The notes under the pieces are model-generated. The model made no database searches. It saw only the letters and a program-made list of their open reading frames with translations, and had not been told where the DNA came from. Positions 36,345 through 44,660 of a stretch of 64,000 nt of DNA are shown one piece after another. Position 1 is the stretch's first letter; each line of letters opens with the position of its first letter. This stretch comes from Terribacillus halophilus (GTDB lineage Bacteria > Bacillota > Bacilli > Bacillales > Amphibacillaceae): NCBI RefSeq assembly GCF_900101385.1, contig NZ_FMZB01000003.1, forward strand, positions 1 through 64,000. Reading direction: 5' to 3'. Position numbers and translations under genes: made by a program.

Positions 36345-38729
36345 TTATAGTTTTACTCGTTTCAAGCGAAGTGCGTTTGTTACAACGCTTACCGAGCTCA
36401 ATGCCATTGCTGCCCCGGCTATCCAAGGAGCAAGCAAGCCGATTGCCGCAACAGGTATGCCTGCTGCATTGTAGCCAAAAGCCCAGAAAAGGTTTTGACG
36501 GATATTACGAATGGTAGCATGGCTGATGCTTATGGCTTTTGGCAAAAGCAATAGTTCTCCGCCGAGTATGGTGACATCCGCAGCTTCAATCGCCACTTCT
36601 GTACCCGTACCAATGGCGATGCCGATGTCTGCAGTGACCAACGCAGGCGCATCGTTCACGCCATCGCCGACCATCGCTACTTTCTTACCCTGTGACTGAA
36701 TCTCTTTCACTTTATCGGCTTTTTCCTCCGGTAATACTTGTGCGATTACTTGATCGATGCCCACTTGCTTGGCAACCGCTTGAGCGGTTCTTTCGTTATC
36801 ACCAGTCAGCATGACCACGTCGATACCCAGTTCTTTCAACTGCTTGATTGCTTCTGGCGCTGTTTCTTTGATAGTATCGGCCACGGCAACGATTCCACGG
36901 TACGTACCTTCAATTGCAACCAACATTGCCGTTTTACCGCTCGTTTCATAACCTACTAAAACTTCTTCAGCGCCTTCTATTTCGATTTGATGGTCTAGCA
37001 TCAATTTTCGATTCCCAACAAGAATTTGCTTTCCAGCAATCTGCGCTACAATACCATGACCGGGTATAGCGGTAAAATCATCCACATCCAAAAATGCTAG
37101 ATCCTTTTCAGTTGCATGCGCCACAATAGCTTCGGCCAGCGGATGTTCTGAGCCTTTTTCTGCACTTGCCAACAATTGCAGCGCTTCTTCATCCCCCGTG
37201 AAATCCGTCACCTCAGGTTTACCTTTTGTTATTGTTCCTGTTTTATCAAGTACAATCGCTTCCAGCTGATGTGTTCTTTCCAAATGCTCACCGCCTTTGA
37301 AAAGGATCCCGCTTTCTGCTGCCCTTCCTGTACCGACCATGATGGAAGTTGGTGTTGCAAGACCGAGTGCGCATGGACAAGCAATGACCAACACAGCAAT
37401 CGCCGCAACTAAAGCAGGCTCAAACTCACCTGGATGGACAAAAGCAATCCACATGATAAATGTAACGATTGCAATTCCGATGACGATTGGAACAAAGTAA
37501 CCAGAGATAATATCAGCAAGGCGCTGAATCGGAGCTTTTGATCCTTGGGCTTCTTCCACCACCTTGATGATAGAAGCAAGCGCTGTATCTTTCCCGACTT
37601 TTGTTGCTTCCATTTCAATCGACCCATTTTTGTTCATGGTAGATCCAATAAGTGCAGCACCTGGATCCTTTTCAATCGGAATCGATTCTCCTGTAAGCAT
37701 GGATTCATCAACAGAAGTTCTACCTTTTGCTAATATACCATCCACCGGTATTTTCTCGCCTGGCCTCACAAGCAAATGATCGCCTACTTTTACTTGTTCG
37801 ATCGGTATCATCATTTCTTTTCCATCTCTTACAACACGTGCTTCTTTTGCTTGCAAATGTAATAATTTAGATAGTGCATTGGTTGTTTGGCTTTTTGCTC
37901 TTGCTTCCAAATACTTCCCAAACAGAATTAGTGTAATCAAAACGGCACTTGTTTCGAAGTATAGATGCGGCATATAGCCAGGATTACCAATTGTTTTTGA
38001 CGCTTCATATAAACTGTAGAAATAGGCAGCACTCGTACCGAGAGCAACCAACACATCCATATTGGCACCGCCGTTTTTCAAATTCTTATATGCCCCAACA
38101 TAAAATTGCCATCCGATAATGAACTGAACCGGGGTCGCTAAGATAAATTGAAACCAAGGATTCATGAATATTGGCGGTAGTTCCATGCCGAACAAATGAA
38201 CGAGCATCGTCAGCAATAATGGAGCAGATAATATAGCGGAAATAATCAGCTTTGTTTTTTTACGCTTTAATTCTTTTTCTTTATTTGACTGATTTTCCGC
38301 TGCCTCTGCCTTTGGTTTAGCATCATAGCCGATATGTTGGATTTTCTCGATTAACGATTGTTCGTTAACCAAGCCGGCGTTATATTCGATAACTGCACTT
38401 TCTGTTGTTAAATTTACAGATGCAGTTTTAACTCCAGCTTGTTTGTTCAACACTTTCTCAATGCGGCTGGAACAAGCTGCACAAGTCATACCGGTAATAT
38501 CGAACTCGGCTTTATCTGTCTGTACGCCATAACCGACATCCTCAATCTTCTGGGTTATTTCCTCCATCGAGATTTTTTCCGCATCATAATCGACGGTGGC
38601 CTTCTCTGTTGTCAAATTGACTTGAGCTTCTACACCATCCATTTTGTTTAGCACTTTTTCAACGCGAGTAGAACAGGCAGCACAAGTCATACCTGTGACA
38701 CCAAGTGTTACACGGTTTGTTTCGCTCAT
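36345..38729 (-). CDS. copA: Copper-exporting P1B-type ATPase CopA
   Basis: Exports Cu(I). It is 794 residues: two N-terminal HMA domains with GMTCAACS (residues ~13 and ~81), TGES actuator motif, CPC site ([13 protein letters not shown]), [19 protein letters not shown] and [12 protein letters not shown], and eight predicted helices with NAAG in helix 7 and MALSS in helix 8, typical of Cu(I) pumps. AGGAGGGG precedes the ATG. It lies between csoR and copZ and is under CsoR control. Confidence 0.96.
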   Translation of the reverse strand: MSETNRVTLGVTGMTCAACSTRVEKVLNKMDGVEAQVNLTTEKATVDYDAEKISMEEITQKIEDVGYGVQTDKAEFDITGMTCAACSSRIEKVLNKQAGVKTASVNLTTESAVIEYNAGLVNEQSLIEKIQHIGYDAKPKAEAAENQSNKEKELKRKKTKLIISAILSAPLLLTMLVHLFGMELPPIFMNPWFQFILATPVQFIIGWQFYVGAYKNLKNGGANMDVLVALGTSAAYFYSLYEASKTIGNPGYMPHLYFETSAVLITLILFGKYLEARAKSQTTNALSKLLHLQAKEARVVRDGKEMMIPIEQVKVGDHLLVRPGEKIPVDGILAKGRTSVDESMLTGESIPIEKDPGAALIGSTMNKNGSIEMEATKVGKDTALASIIKVVEEAQGSKAPIQRLADIISGYFVPIVIGIAIVTFIMWIAFVHPGEFEPALVAAIAVLVIACPCALGLATPTSIMVGTGRAAESGILFKGGEHLERTHQLEAIVLDKTGTITKGKPEVTDFTGDEEALQLLASAEKGSEHPLAEAIVAHATEKDLAFLDVDDFTAIPGHGIVAQIAGKQILVGNRKLMLDHQIEIEGAEEVLVGYETSGKTAMLVAIEGTYRGIVAVADTIKETAPEAIKQLKELGIDVVMLTGDNERTAQAVAKQVGIDQVIAQVLPEEKADKVKEIQSQGKKVAMVGDGVNDAPALVTADIGIAIGTGTEVAIEAADVTILGGELLLLPKAISISHATIRNIRQNLFWAFGYNAAGIPVAAIGLLAPWIAGAAMALSSVSVVTNALRLKRVKL

Positions 38730-38743
38730 AATGCATCCCCTCC

Positions 38744-39046
38744 TTACTTGGAAAATTGCTTCATTACATTCATTAATTCTTCAATGGTTTCTTTACCTTC
38801 TCCTTGCTTGATGGCATCACTCACACAATGGTTGATATGACGCTCTGTAATAGAAAAACCTACATTTTTAAGCGCGGATTGAATAGCACTGATTTGAACT
38901 AAAATATCCACACAATAACGGTCTTCTTCCACCATTTTCTGAATGCCACGGACCTGACCTTCTATGCGTTTCAAACGATTTATCGTGTTTTGTATTTCAT
39001 CTTTTGATCTAGGTTTACTTGGGTGATCACGCAGAAACTTTTCCAA
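38744..39046 (-). CDS. csoR: Copper-sensing repressor CsoR
   Basis: Four-helix Cu(I)-responsive repressor. With the TTG at 39044-39046 as start (AAGGAG eight bases upstream) the protein is 100 residues and its copper ligands fall at Cys45, His70 and Cys74, the same numbering I recall for B. subtilis CsoR. A GTG three codons earlier is too close to the RBS. The frame carries [23 protein letters not shown] and RHINHC. First gene of csoR-copA-copZ; its operator sits in its own promoter. Confidence 0.92.
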   Translation of the reverse strand: MEKFLRDHPSKPRSKDEIQNTINRLKRIEGQVRGIQKMVEEDRYCVDILVQISAIQSALKNVGFSITERHINHCVSDAIKQGEGKETIEELMNVMKQFSK

Positions 39047-39075
39047 ACAAATCACTCCTTCCTCCTCTTACTCTT

Positions 39076-39104
39076 ATACTATACCCCAGATGGGTATTAG
39101 TCAA
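39076..39104 (-). promoter_or_regulatory. csoR-copAZ promoter with CsoR operator in the spacer
   Basis: Minus strand TTGACT-N17-TAGTAT. The spacer and -10 edge hold the dyad ATACCCCAGATGGGTAT (39081-39097), a G/C-tract pseudo-palindrome typical of CsoR operators. Confidence 0.82.
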
Positions 39105-39181
39105 CATATAAACCCTGATAAATTTCGAAAAGCATCAATCATAGAATTTCCCCGCCTGACTTCTTTTTAAGCGGAATATAT

Positions 39182-39238
39182 AAAAAAACCAAAGAACCCT
39201 TATTTCACGATCGAAATATAGGTTCCTTTGGTTTTTTA
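39182..39238. terminator. Long bidirectional terminator
   Basis: Arms AAAAAACCAAAG and CTTTGGTTTTTT, with inner arms TATTTC/GAAATA. T-runs occur on both strands. It ends the persulfide operon arriving on the minus strand (last gene 39289-39525) and insulates the copper promoter. Confidence 0.85.
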
Positions 39239-39288
39239 GGAAATTCTGTTTCTTCGATAACTTTCTTTGCTGGCAGATTGCCATAATA

Positions 39289-39525
39289 TTAAGTGTTCAA
39301 CTTTTCCAGCATTCCGACTGGATCAAATCCAAATACCCAATGCCCATTAATATTGGTTTGAGGAACAGATAGTCTATACGTTTGACTGATCAGCTTAAGC
39401 ATGGCTAATGGCTTGAGATCAATATTTATTTCTTGAAACGGTATATCCATGCTTCTCAAGAAGTCTTTGGTCATACGGCAAACTGGACAAAGATTAGAGG
39501 TATAGACGGTAATGTGAGGTTCCAT
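39289..39525 (-). CDS. Glutaredoxin-like thiol-disulfide protein
   Basis: A 78-residue thioredoxin-fold protein with CPVC redox motif (SNLCPVCRMTKDFL), cis-proline region LSVPQTNINGHWVFGFDP, resembling NrdH/YruB-type glutaredoxins. The ATG at 39525 lies ten bases after the upstream methyltransferase stop with no clear RBS, so coupling is likely; the frame is open 12 codons further upstream into that gene. It is the last gene of the putative CstR-controlled operon, where it could reduce protein disulfides or persulfides (inference). Confidence 0.8.
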   Translation of the reverse strand: MEPHITVYTSNLCPVCRMTKDFLRSMDIPFQEINIDLKPLAMLKLISQTYRLSVPQTNINGHWVFGFDPVGMLEKLNT

Positions 39526-39535
39526 GAAACGGCGC

Positions 39536-40144
39536 TCATTCAACAGGCTTTTGACCAGCAAACTGAATCACATGTGCTAAACCAGTATGATGCATGCCTT
39601 CGTGCCGGACTACTTCGCCCATAAAAAAGTGCTTGATACGCCAGTCTGCAAAGTTATCCAGAAATTCTTCGGGTTTGTACAAAAAGTCCTCCTCTTTAGG
39701 GCCTCCGCTCTTGTAAGGAATTTGATTGTAGGAGTACACTTCTGTCACGAAATAGCCGCCCGGTTTAATGGCTTCTTTAACTCCCTGCAGCGTCTTATTT
39801 CTTAATTCCGTTCGGAAGTGTCCGAATACGCATACTATCTCGTCCCACTTTTCTTTATGCATTTGCCAATCGGCTTCATTTAAATCGACTAGCTTTGTAT
39901 GAACAGTGACACCTTTACTACTGGCAAGCTTTTCGGTTTTTGCCAAACCAGATTCTGCATAATCCCAGGCTGTCACTTGCATCCCCTGTTCGGCCAGGAA
40001 AACTGCGTTGCGCCCCTCTCCCTCTGCAATGGCGAGCGCATTGCCGGATACGTTCAGCTTTCGCTGCATAGCGGCCAGAAATTCGTTAGGTTCTGTTCCA
40101 TATACATACTGCTCGTTTAGAAAGCGTTTGTTCCACATATTCAT
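39536..40144 (-). CDS. Class I SAM-dependent methyltransferase (TehB/thiol methyltransferase-like)
   Basis: A 202-residue methyltransferase. It starts WNKRFLNEQYVYGTEPNEFL, typical of the TehB-like group. SAM-binding: ALAIAEGEGRNAVFLAEQG and VTAWDYAESGLAKTEKLA. Lack of a nucleic-acid motif suggests a small molecule or chalcogenide acceptor. Its position among rhodaneses suggests methylation of sulfide or other thiols; this is an inference. GGGAG lies nine bases before the ATG. It lies 36 bp after the membrane rhodanese gene. Confidence 0.82.
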   Translation of the reverse strand: MNMWNKRFLNEQYVYGTEPNEFLAAMQRKLNVSGNALAIAEGEGRNAVFLAEQGMQVTAWDYAESGLAKTEKLASSKGVTVHTKLVDLNEADWQMHKEKWDEIVCVFGHFRTELRNKTLQGVKEAIKPGGYFVTEVYSYNQIPYKSGGPKEEDFLYKPEEFLDNFADWRIKHFFMGEVVRHEGMHHTGLAHVIQFAGQKPVE

Positions 40145-40180
40145 CGTAATCCGCTCCCTTTTTTATACGAAATACTTCAT

Positions 40181-40534
40181 TTATCGCCAAGCACTCATGC
40201 CGCCTTTTACATTATAAATCTTGTTAAAGCCTTGTTTCTTCAGCATTTTAGCTGCTTTTGCACTCCTCATGCCGCTTTGGCAGATGACAACTACGTCTTT
40301 GTCTTTATCTAACGTGTCCATTTTGTTTTGCAAATTGGAAAGCGGGATATTTTTAAAGGGCTTGCTGTGAAATCCGTTAAATTCACCAGGCGTGCGCACA
40401 TCAATAAATTGAACATGCTTATCCTTACTCCTATCTTTTGCTTCTTGCACACTGATATTCGTAATACCCTTTACCGGTATCAGGCGGTTGACAAAAAATA
40501 CGACAATCAAAATCATTATAATCCACATTATCAT
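40181..40534 (-). CDS. Membrane-anchored rhodanese-like sulfurtransferase
   Basis: 117 residues: one N-terminal transmembrane helix (MWIIMILIVVFFVN) and a single rhodanese domain with active loop CQSGMRS (catalytic Cys) and the FIDVRTPGEFNGFHSKP entry motif. The domain probably faces the cytoplasm, carrying sulfane sulfur near the membrane. GGAG precedes the ATG. It lies 52 bp after the soluble rhodanese gene. Confidence 0.9.
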   Translation of the reverse strand: MIMWIIMILIVVFFVNRLIPVKGITNISVQEAKDRSKDKHVQFIDVRTPGEFNGFHSKPFKNIPLSNLQNKMDTLDKDKDVVVICQSGMRSAKAAKMLKKQGFNKIYNVKGGMSAWR

Positions 40535-40586
40535 AAGCTTAACTCCGCTCCTGCATTTATATTTTTATTAAGAGAAAAGGGAGAAT

Positions 40587-40883
40587 TCACTCCACTTCTC
40601 CCTCCCAAGCAAGCATGCCGCCAGTCATATTGGTAACATTGTAGCCTTGTTGAATCAAGAATTCGCATGCTTTACCGCTTCTTCCTCCCGAGCGGCAAAC
40701 CATATAGTAATGTTCATTTTTATCTAACTCGTTCAGACGCTCTGGTACTTGACCCAGTGCAATATGATTTGCTCCTGGTATTTTACCCTCGGCCACTTCT
40801 TCATCTTCTCTTACATCGATAATACTCAGTTTTTCTCCTGAAACTAGTTTTTGTTCTAATTCTTTTGCTGTTATTTCTTTCAT
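40587..40883 (-). CDS. Single-domain rhodanese sulfurtransferase
   Basis: A 98-residue soluble rhodanese with IIDVREDEEVAEGKIPGANH and active loop CRSGGRS. It moves sulfane sulfur between thiols. AAAGGGAG lies before the ATG. It is about 310 bp downstream of the CoA-disulfide reductase gene; that gap holds only a possible 20-codon membrane peptide. Confidence 0.92.
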   Translation of the reverse strand: MKEITAKELEQKLVSGEKLSIIDVREDEEVAEGKIPGANHIALGQVPERLNELDKNEHYYMVCRSGGRSGKACEFLIQQGYNVTNMTGGMLAWEGEVE

Positions 40884-41103
40884 TATACTTGACTCCCTTT
40901 ATTCAATCTTTTGGCACGGACAATTATTTAACTACAAACAAGCGATTTTATATCCACTTCGAGCCGGTTATCCTGCACCAACATGCCGCTGTTGACGAGG
41001 GACCTCTTCACGATACATAAATGATAGGATTGAAAAATCCTCATTATAGTACCTAAGTACCTATGCCAAAATAATCGGTCTGTCCGCCAAGGAATACCAA
41101 AAA

Positions 41104-41166
41104 TCAATAAATATCTTTTATAACAAGATATCCCAAGATCACTGCCGCCAATGTCAGCAGATACAT
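41104..41166 (-). CDS. Possible 20-residue membrane peptide or transporter remnant
   Basis: ATG after GAGG/AAGGG encodes MYLLTLAAVILGYLVIKDIY. The same frame stays open upstream (HFKRYEKG) into the end of the CoA-disulfide reductase gene. It could be a single-helix micro-protein or the last helix of a lost transporter. Support is a plausible RBS and a hydrophobic, non-random sequence only. Confidence 0.35.
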   Translation of the reverse strand: MYLLTLAAVILGYLVIKDIY

Positions 41167-41197
41167 ACCCTTTTCGTACCTCTTAAAATGCGGAAAG

Positions 41198-42895
41198 TTA
41201 GTTGAAATTATATTCTGTGACGATTTTCTCTCGTCCCGTTACCAGATCATTATAGTATTCGTACAAATTGATACCTAGATAGGAACCCGAGATATTCCAC
41301 ACATTCGTAAACCCAAGATTTTGTAAAGCCATTACCATATTATAGCTGCGCTGACCGGAACGGCAATGGATATAAACAGGTTCATCAGTTGGAATATCAT
41401 CCAGTCGATCCCTGAATTCACTTAATGGGATATTCTTGGCGTTCTTCAAGTGACCGGAGTTAAATTCATTCTTTTCACGAGCATCAATGATACATGCCCC
41501 ATTCTCGACTAATGCACGAACTTGGGTAACTTTGACTTCCCGATATACTCCGTTCAGTTGATTCCATGCAACCAATGCAGCGTGATTCACAACATCCTTC
41601 GCGGTACCTAACATAGGGGAATAAGTCAATTCAACATCTTTCAAGTCTTCCAATGTCCCATTCATCATGATCATCGTCGCTATTACATCGATTCGCTTAT
41701 CCACATTGCCTTTACCGATTGCTTGAGCACCTAAAATTCTGCCTGTAGGCGTTTCGTAAACTAATTTAAAGTGCATCACATTGCTGTTTGGCATTAAATT
41801 AACTTTGTCTGCTGGCATGATGTAAACAGAATCATAACTGAACCCAGCTAACTCTGCAGTTCTGGCATTCAATCCGGTGGAAGCTGCGTTTAAATCAAAT
41901 AAATGGATAGATGAAGATCCGATTATCCCTAAATTTCTATTTGGTATACCATAGATGTGATCAGCTGCAGCTCTGGCTTGCTTTTGGGCTGGCCCTGCCA
42001 AAGCAAGGCGAGTTGGCTTATGCAATAGCCGGTGATATACTTCAATTGCATCTCCTACTGCATAAATATCCCTATCACTTGTTAAGTAGTTATGATCTAC
42101 TTTTATTGAACCAGTCTCCCCAATTTCCAGACCGGCATCTTCTGCCAAGGTCGTCTCAGGTCTCACACCAATGGCTAATACAACGGCTTGTGCATCAATT
42201 TTTTTACCTGATTGCGTACGGACAAAACCATCACCGATTACATCTAAACCGTCATTGGTTACTAAATTCAAACCATGGTCCACCATTTCCTTATGAAGGA
42301 TTTGGGCCATGTCGTTGTCATAGGATGTCATCACTTGATCTGCAAATTCAATGAGGGACACATGGTTTCCAGCCAATCTTAAATTTTCCGCCACCTCTAC
42401 CCCGATAAAACCTCCGCCGATCACGGCAATATCTTTTATGTTTTTTCCTTTAACATAAGCATTCAACTGACGGATATCTTCTACATTCCGAACAGTAAAC
42501 ACATGGTCATTATCTATTCCTTCGATATTACTCGGACGAATTGGCGATGCTCCCGGTGAAAGGATGAGCTTATCATAAGACTCTTCATAGGTACTGTCAG
42601 TGGTTGCATCTTTTATAGTGATAGTCTTCTTATCACGATTAATCTTCACAACTTCCTGCTGGACTCTTGCTTCGATTTTATAGCGCTCTTCAAACGTCTG
42701 TGGGTTCGTCACCACTAAGGACTCATGATCTTCGACGATCCCGCTTAAGTGATAAGGTAAAGAACAGTTCGAAAACGATACGTGCGGACCTCTTTCAAGC
42801 ATGATGATTTCTGCGTTTTCATCTAGTCTTCTAATTCTAGCTGCAGCAGAAGCTCCGCCAGCAACTCCACCAACTACTACTATTTTCTTTGACAC
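41198..42895 (-). CDS. cdr: CoA-disulfide reductase fused to a rhodanese domain (CoADR-RHD)
   Basis: NAD(P)H-dependent FAD enzyme reducing CoA disulfide or CoA persulfide, with a C-terminal rhodanese. The GTG at 42895 follows AAGGAG by eight bases and gives 565 residues. Motifs: VVVGGVAGGASAAARIRR (FAD), SFSNCSLPYHLSG with active Cys44, VIGGGFIGVEVAENL (NAD(P)H), YAVGDAIEV, and a C-terminal IHCRSGQRS rhodanese loop (about residues 465-550). It is the first gene of a likely operon of rhodaneses, a methyltransferase and a glutaredoxin-like protein, divergent from cstR with CstR-like operators between. Confidence 0.92.
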   Translation of the reverse strand: MSKKIVVVGGVAGGASAAARIRRLDENAEIIMLERGPHVSFSNCSLPYHLSGIVEDHESLVVTNPQTFEERYKIEARVQQEVVKINRDKKTITIKDATTDSTYEESYDKLILSPGASPIRPSNIEGIDNDHVFTVRNVEDIRQLNAYVKGKNIKDIAVIGGGFIGVEVAENLRLAGNHVSLIEFADQVMTSYDNDMAQILHKEMVDHGLNLVTNDGLDVIGDGFVRTQSGKKIDAQAVVLAIGVRPETTLAEDAGLEIGETGSIKVDHNYLTSDRDIYAVGDAIEVYHRLLHKPTRLALAGPAQKQARAAADHIYGIPNRNLGIIGSSSIHLFDLNAASTGLNARTAELAGFSYDSVYIMPADKVNLMPNSNVMHFKLVYETPTGRILGAQAIGKGNVDKRIDVIATMIMMNGTLEDLKDVELTYSPMLGTAKDVVNHAALVAWNQLNGVYREVKVTQVRALVENGACIIDAREKNEFNSGHLKNAKNIPLSEFRDRLDDIPTDEPVYIHCRSGQRSYNMVMALQNLGFTNVWNISGSYLGINLYEYYNDLVTGREKIVTEYNFN

Positions 42896-42942
42896 ATTAT
42901 GCACTCCTTTTTTAAGACTTAAGCATCTATAGTTGACTCCAT

Positions 42943-42958
42943 ATACCCCGATAGGTAT
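42943..42958. promoter_or_regulatory. CsoR/CstR-type operator 1 in the cdr leader
   Basis: ATACCCCGATAGGTAT, a 16-bp pseudo-palindrome with a C-tract, 48 bp upstream of the cdr start. It lies downstream of the promoter at 43015-43042 and may act as an auxiliary site. Confidence 0.65.
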
Positions 42959-43014
42959 CTCAAACATTAAAAAAATATGATGAATATCCTTTTGCGAGCC
43001 AATCCTTATATTAA

Positions 43015-43042
43015 TTTATACCCCGCGCGGTATATGTGTCAA
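43015..43042 (-). promoter_or_regulatory. cdr promoter with CstR operator 2 in the spacer
   Basis: Minus strand TTGACA-N16-TATAAA. The spacer holds ATACCCCGCGCGGTAT (43018-43033), with near-perfect dyad symmetry. Confidence 0.75.
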
Positions 43043-43083
43043 TAGATTAAAATCGTTTTTAGTTTTTTAGACTTTCTTGTTTA

Positions 43084-43112
43084 TTGACTATATACCCTGG
43101 TGTGTATATAGT
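43084..43112 (+). promoter_or_regulatory. cstR promoter with CstR operator 3 in the spacer
   Basis: Plus strand TTGACT-N17-TATAGT. The spacer holds ATACCCTGGTGTGTAT (43092-43107). The arrangement mirrors the cdr promoter, so both directions should respond to the same repressor. Confidence 0.75.
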
Positions 43113-43243
43113 AATTTGATATAAGTTAAAATTTTAATACTGGGCTGTTTATTAAACCTTTCTTAATTTGTTTCTTTTAGCCTTTGCACAACCATTCTAA
43201 ATATCTTGGCTTTTACGGCACTACTTCTTAAGGAGGAAATATT

Positions 43244-43504
43244 ATGAAATATGATAATCAAATGAAAAATAGGTTAAAACGGATTGAGGGACAGCTACGT
43301 GGCATTTTAAAAATGATGGAAGAAAACAAAGACTGTAAAGATGTTGTCACACAGCTTAGCGCTACGAGGACTGCAATTGATCGCACAATTGGAGTAATTG
43401 TTAGTTCTAATTTGGTAGATTGTGTGCGAGATGCTAATGAAAGTGGCAAAGAAGCTGACGAATTGGTCAAAGAAGCAGTAAATCTTTTAATTAGGAGTAG
43501 ATAA
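43244..43504 (+). CDS. cstR: Persulfide-sensing repressor CstR
   Basis: A CsoR-family repressor of 86 residues. In place of the copper Cys-His-Cys set it has only Cys31 and Cys60, the exact pair and numbering of the S. aureus CstR sensor, which forms di- or trisulfide bridges with reactive sulfur species. The frame carries [19 protein letters not shown] and SSNLVDCVRDA. AAGGAGG precedes the ATG. Divergent from the CoA-disulfide reductase-rhodanese operon with three matching operators between, so a sulfide/persulfide stress switch is strongly suggested. Confidence 0.9.
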   Translation: MKYDNQMKNRLKRIEGQLRGILKMMEENKDCKDVVTQLSATRTAIDRTIGVIVSSNLVDCVRDANESGKEADELVKEAVNLLIRSR

Positions 43505-43578
43505 GGAAATCGATTTGACGTCCATCTCCTTTTGGATTTGATAATACCCAATTAAAACCAGTAGATACTTGTAAAAGT

Positions 43579-43637
43579 ATATCCGTATAAAACTTAGAAA
43601 CCTTAGGGAAGTTTTATACGGATATCAAGAATTTTTT
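43579..43637 (+). terminator. cstR terminator
   Basis: A perfect 17-bp stem (arms at 43579-43595 and 43609-43625) with a 13-base loop, followed by a T7 run at 43632-43638. Confidence 0.82.
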
Positions 43638-44028
43638 TCTGTTGTATACTCTCCTATTGACCGTGCTATTGTTTGCTCTTTTAGTTTATCAATCAATTGA
43701 GGCTGTTGTAATTCTCCCTCCATTTTTTCAACAGTACAAGCTTAATCAGCTGCCAGAAATGCCTTTTTAGCACCCTGCACCGGGCAACAATTATGTTTGA
43801 ATAGCATAATAAAAGTGAAACCTTGACTTTGTTAATTGCTGCTAAAAGATGACAATCGCTAACTTCCCTCTCTGCAGAAAGCACTTGATAAAATGGCCGA
43901 AACTTAAATAATAAATGATATATCGACACACACTACATACCATACCCAGGGGTGGTAGAAAACGAATATAGAGTATATGCTTATAGCAGGCAGAAATAGC
44001 TCACACAATCGTATAGGTTACTATTATG
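43638..44028. other. Gene-poor stretch upstream of the second csoR
   Basis: About 390 bases with no supported gene. A 78-codon minus-strand frame (43693-43929) has no ribosome binding site and no family likeness. A CsoR-type site is present at 43942-43957. Confidence 0.5.
43942..43957. promoter_or_regulatory. CsoR-type operator upstream of the second csoR
   Basis: ATACCCAGGGGTGGTA, a 16-bp G/C-tract pseudo-palindrome like the copper and persulfide operators in this region, 150 bp before the csoR-like gene. No clear promoter was matched to it. Confidence 0.55.
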
Positions 44029-44077
44029 TTGTTATTAACTTGTGGTATCATTTATGAATACCACAAGTTAATAACAA
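44029..44077. repeat. Perfect 20-bp inverted repeat before the second csoR
   Basis: Arms at 44029-44048 and 44058-44077 pair without mismatch around a 9-base loop; each arm contains GTTATTAACTTGTGGTAT or its complement. It ends 29 bp before the gene start and lacks a T-run. It could be an operator, a leader hairpin or a mobile-element footprint. Confidence 0.75.
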
Positions 44078-44106
44078 GGTACACTTTGAAAGAAAGGTGA
44101 AATTGC

Positions 44107-44406
44107 ATGGACAACTCACTGAATTCTAAGTTCACACATAGATCAGACAGCAATAAATCACAGTTAATAAACAGATTAAAGCGTATTGAAGGTCAAGTTC
44201 GAGGTATACAGAAAATGGTGGATGACGACCGCTATTGTGTTGATATACTGACGCAAATCTCAGCCATAAATGCATCTTTAAAACAAGTTGGATTTCGTTT
44301 ATTAGAAGATCATACACACCACTGTGTAGCAGACGCCATAAAAGAAGGAGACGGCCAGGAAGCTATCGGTGAGCTTTTGCAAGTGTTTGAGAGGTTTGCA
44401 AAATAA
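44107..44406 (+). CDS. Second copper-type CsoR-family repressor
   Basis: 99 residues with the full copper ligand set Cys44, His69, Cys73 (DRYCVDI, EDHTHHC) and the family stretch [17 protein letters not shown]. Its EDHTHHCVADAIKEGDG segment resembles B. subtilis CsoR more than the copy beside copA does. Its target is not obvious: no copper gene is adjacent, and a terminator follows. GAAAGGTG precedes the ATG. A paralogue regulating a distant or lost operon is likely. Confidence 0.85.
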   Translation: MDNSLNSKFTHRSDSNKSQLINRLKRIEGQVRGIQKMVDDDRYCVDILTQISAINASLKQVGFRLLEDHTHHCVADAIKEGDGQEAIGELLQVFERFAK

Positions 44407-44502
44407 CAAAAGCAATATTTGAACCAGCACCGCGGTTAAACAAATGCGGTCCTGGAACACAATCTACCTAATTATTGCGTTTAATCGGGCAGTAATCAGG
44501 GA

Positions 44503-44547
44503 TAAAAACAAGGCTGTACATTGAATGAGTGTACAGCCTTGTTTTTA
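44503..44547. terminator. Terminator after the second csoR
   Basis: Arms ACAAGGCTGTACA/TGTACAGCCTTGT with TTTTT on the plus-strand side and an A-run before it. Loop TTGAATGAG is similar to that of the terminator at 51259-51296. Confidence 0.87.
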
Positions 44548-44660
44548 TAAATCTGTATAGTTTTTACCTTTGGATAATGGCGTTGTCATTGGCAACCCTT
44601 CAATCAAGCCACATCCAACTCAATGTTTTGCGTATAATCGCCATCCATTCTGTTACAAAT

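Noticed and set aside
43625-43723. 32-codon minus-strand frame with protein-like composition (ends SIGEYTTEKNS)
   Set aside because: No ribosome binding site and it overlaps one arm of the cstR terminator hairpin.
43693-43929. 78-codon minus-strand frame between cstR and the second csoR
   Set aside because: No ribosome binding site, no recognisable family, codon pattern not protein-like; treated as chance.
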